A stretch of 14,754 nucleotides of DNA. Source: Candidatus Zixiibacteriota bacterium. Its GTDB lineage: Bacteria; Zixibacteria; MSB-5A5; SM1-73. The stretch covers positions 1-14,754 of the forward strand of contig JAOZNS010000045.1 in the NCBI GenBank assembly GCA_029933635.1, read 5' to 3'. The stretch's first letter is position 1; the number at the start of each line of letters is the position of its first letter. The notes beneath the pieces are model-generated. The model saw only the letters and a program-made list of their open reading frames with translations. It did no database searches and was not told the origin of the DNA. A program made the translations under genes and the position numbers. Of the stretch, positions 13,875-14,754 are shown one piece after another.

Positions 13875-14754
13875 TTATGCCGAATCCTCCGGAGAACTAC
13901 GGACGATCGATTCGATCCGGCTTAAACGTTGTTGCATTACTATGCCGGTCACGATGAATATCAATCCGATTATGGTTGAGGGAAGTATCTTTTCTCCGAC
14001 TATCAGATGAATAAATACCAGCGATAAAAATGGCGCAAGATAAATCAGGTTTGTAACTTGCGCGGTGGTCTGGGATAACTTCAAAGCTTTCAGCCAGAAC
14101 ACGAAGGTGATCCCCATTTCAAAAAAGCCCACATAAACTGAGCCAACAGCTCCAGAAAATGTGGGAATCCTCATCTCCGAAGAGATGATCGTTGCCATTA
14201 ATATAAAAGCAAATCCAAATGAAAAATTCAAAAACAACTTGACAACCTCATCTCGTTTATCCTTAATGTTGTGAATCCAGAATAAAGCCCAAATTACTGC
14301 ACTTCCCAATGCCAAGAGGACTCCGTTGAGATTGGTGAAAGTTAATCCTAAAATGTCACCTCGGGTCGAAATCACGAAAACTCCAAAATAACTGACCAAG
14401 ATTGCAAGGATGCTTTTGGACCCTATCTTCTGTTTGAGGAAAGGTATGGATAAGAGCACCAGCATGATCGACCAGGTGTAATTCAAGGGTTGAGCTTCTT
14501 GGGCGGGAAGCACGGAATAAGCTTTGAACAACACCACGTAATAAAGAAATGGGTTCAAAAAACCCAGCATAAGGGAGCGGAGATAATCTCTTCCTCCATA
14601 TTCTCTAAGAAGTATCAATTTTTTCTGGAAAAGTAGGATGATAAAAAGGACCGCGATAGAGACCAAGGAGGCAAAAAATAATAGCTGAAGAAAATCCAGA
14701 TATCTCAAAGAGACCTTGAAAGCAGAAGCTACGGTTGACCAGAGCAAAACAGCG
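13875..14754 (-). CDS. EamA/DMT-family transporter, N-terminus cut by window edge
   Basis: A multi-pass inner-membrane protein of the drug/metabolite transporter superfamily with about ten hydrophobic segments in two EamA repeats. The second repeat begins near LLALGSAVIWALFWI, the counterpart of the first-repeat LLWSTVASAFK. The first repeat contains PLNYTWSIMLVLLS, and the second contains VTNLIYLAPFLSLVFIHLIVGEKI, both typical. The reading frame stays open to the window end, with Ala-Val before the TTG at 14747. That TTG aligns with an internal Leu of the usual LLWS motif, so the true start lies outside. The substrate cannot be told from sequence. It is convergent to the yraN region. Confidence 0.88.
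   Translation of the reverse strand, partial: AVLLWSTVASAFKVSLRYLDFLQLLFFASLVSIAVLFIILLFQKKLILLREYGGRDYLRSLMLGFLNPFLYYVVLFKAYSVLPAQEAQPLNYTWSIMLVLLSIPFLKQKIGSKSILAILVSYFGVFVISTRGDILGLTFTNLNGVLLALGSAVIWALFWIHNIKDKRDEVVKLFLNFSFGFAFILMATIISSEMRIPTFSGAVGSVYVGFFEMGITFVFWLKALKLSQTTAQVTNLIYLAPFLSLVFIHLIVGEKILPSTIIGLIFIVTGIVMQQRLSRIESIVRSSPEDSA

Noticed and set aside
1..14754. CRISPR arrays, insertion sequences, phage genes or a defence system
   Set aside because: No regularly spaced repeats, transposase or integrase motifs, or known defence genes were seen on either strand.

Overview
The window looks like part of a Gram-negative (diderm) bacterial chromosome. It encodes an outer-membrane beta-barrel of the Wzi capsule-assembly family, a lipoprotein with a lipobox, and several cell-surface sugar nucleotide pathways. 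Start codons are often TTG or GTG. Most non-ATG starts have a clear Shine-Dalgarno sequence a few bases upstream. The lineage cannot be fixed from the sequence alone. Wzi, SpoVG and a DUF4296-like small protein would fit an FCB-type or uncultivated candidate phylum, but this is a weak inference.

Layout, left to right. (1) Positions 1-3206 hold sugar nucleotide genes: the 3' part of gmd, a GDP-6-deoxymannose reductase gene (rmd-like), and a WbpA-type UDP-sugar 6-dehydrogenase. Two REP-like palindromes lie in the spacers. (2) Positions 3433-4986 encode the Wzi-type porin-like protein, with a candidate sigma70-type promoter upstream. (3) Positions 4988-8240 form a housekeeping block: ispE, spoVG, tRNA-Gln(UUG), prs and rplY/ctc. 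This order recalls the ispE-(spoVG)-tRNA-Gln-prs-rplY order known in several phyla. (4) Positions 8465-12126 hold a small lipoprotein gene translationally coupled to rfbA, then rfbC, rfbB and rfbD, which gives the complete dTDP-L-rhamnose pathway. (5) Positions 12225-13510 hold rnhB and yraN, another widely conserved pair, here without rplS in front. (6) On the minus strand, positions 13497-14754 hold a small membrane-anchored DUF4296-like protein and an EamA/DMT transporter cut by the window edge.

Together the genes supply activated sugars (GDP-D-rhamnose or a related GDP-6-deoxyhexose, a UDP-HexNAc uronate and dTDP-L-rhamnose) for an O-antigen or capsule, plus an outer-membrane capsule-anchoring protein. 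The window has no glycosyltransferases, flippase or polymerase. I saw no insertion sequences, CRISPR arrays, phage genes or defence systems. No protein-coding system here appears fundamentally new. The most unusual items are the paired palindromes with compensatory arm changes, the uncharacterised lipoprotein coupled to rfbA, and the nesting of the rhamnose operon between two conserved housekeeping blocks.
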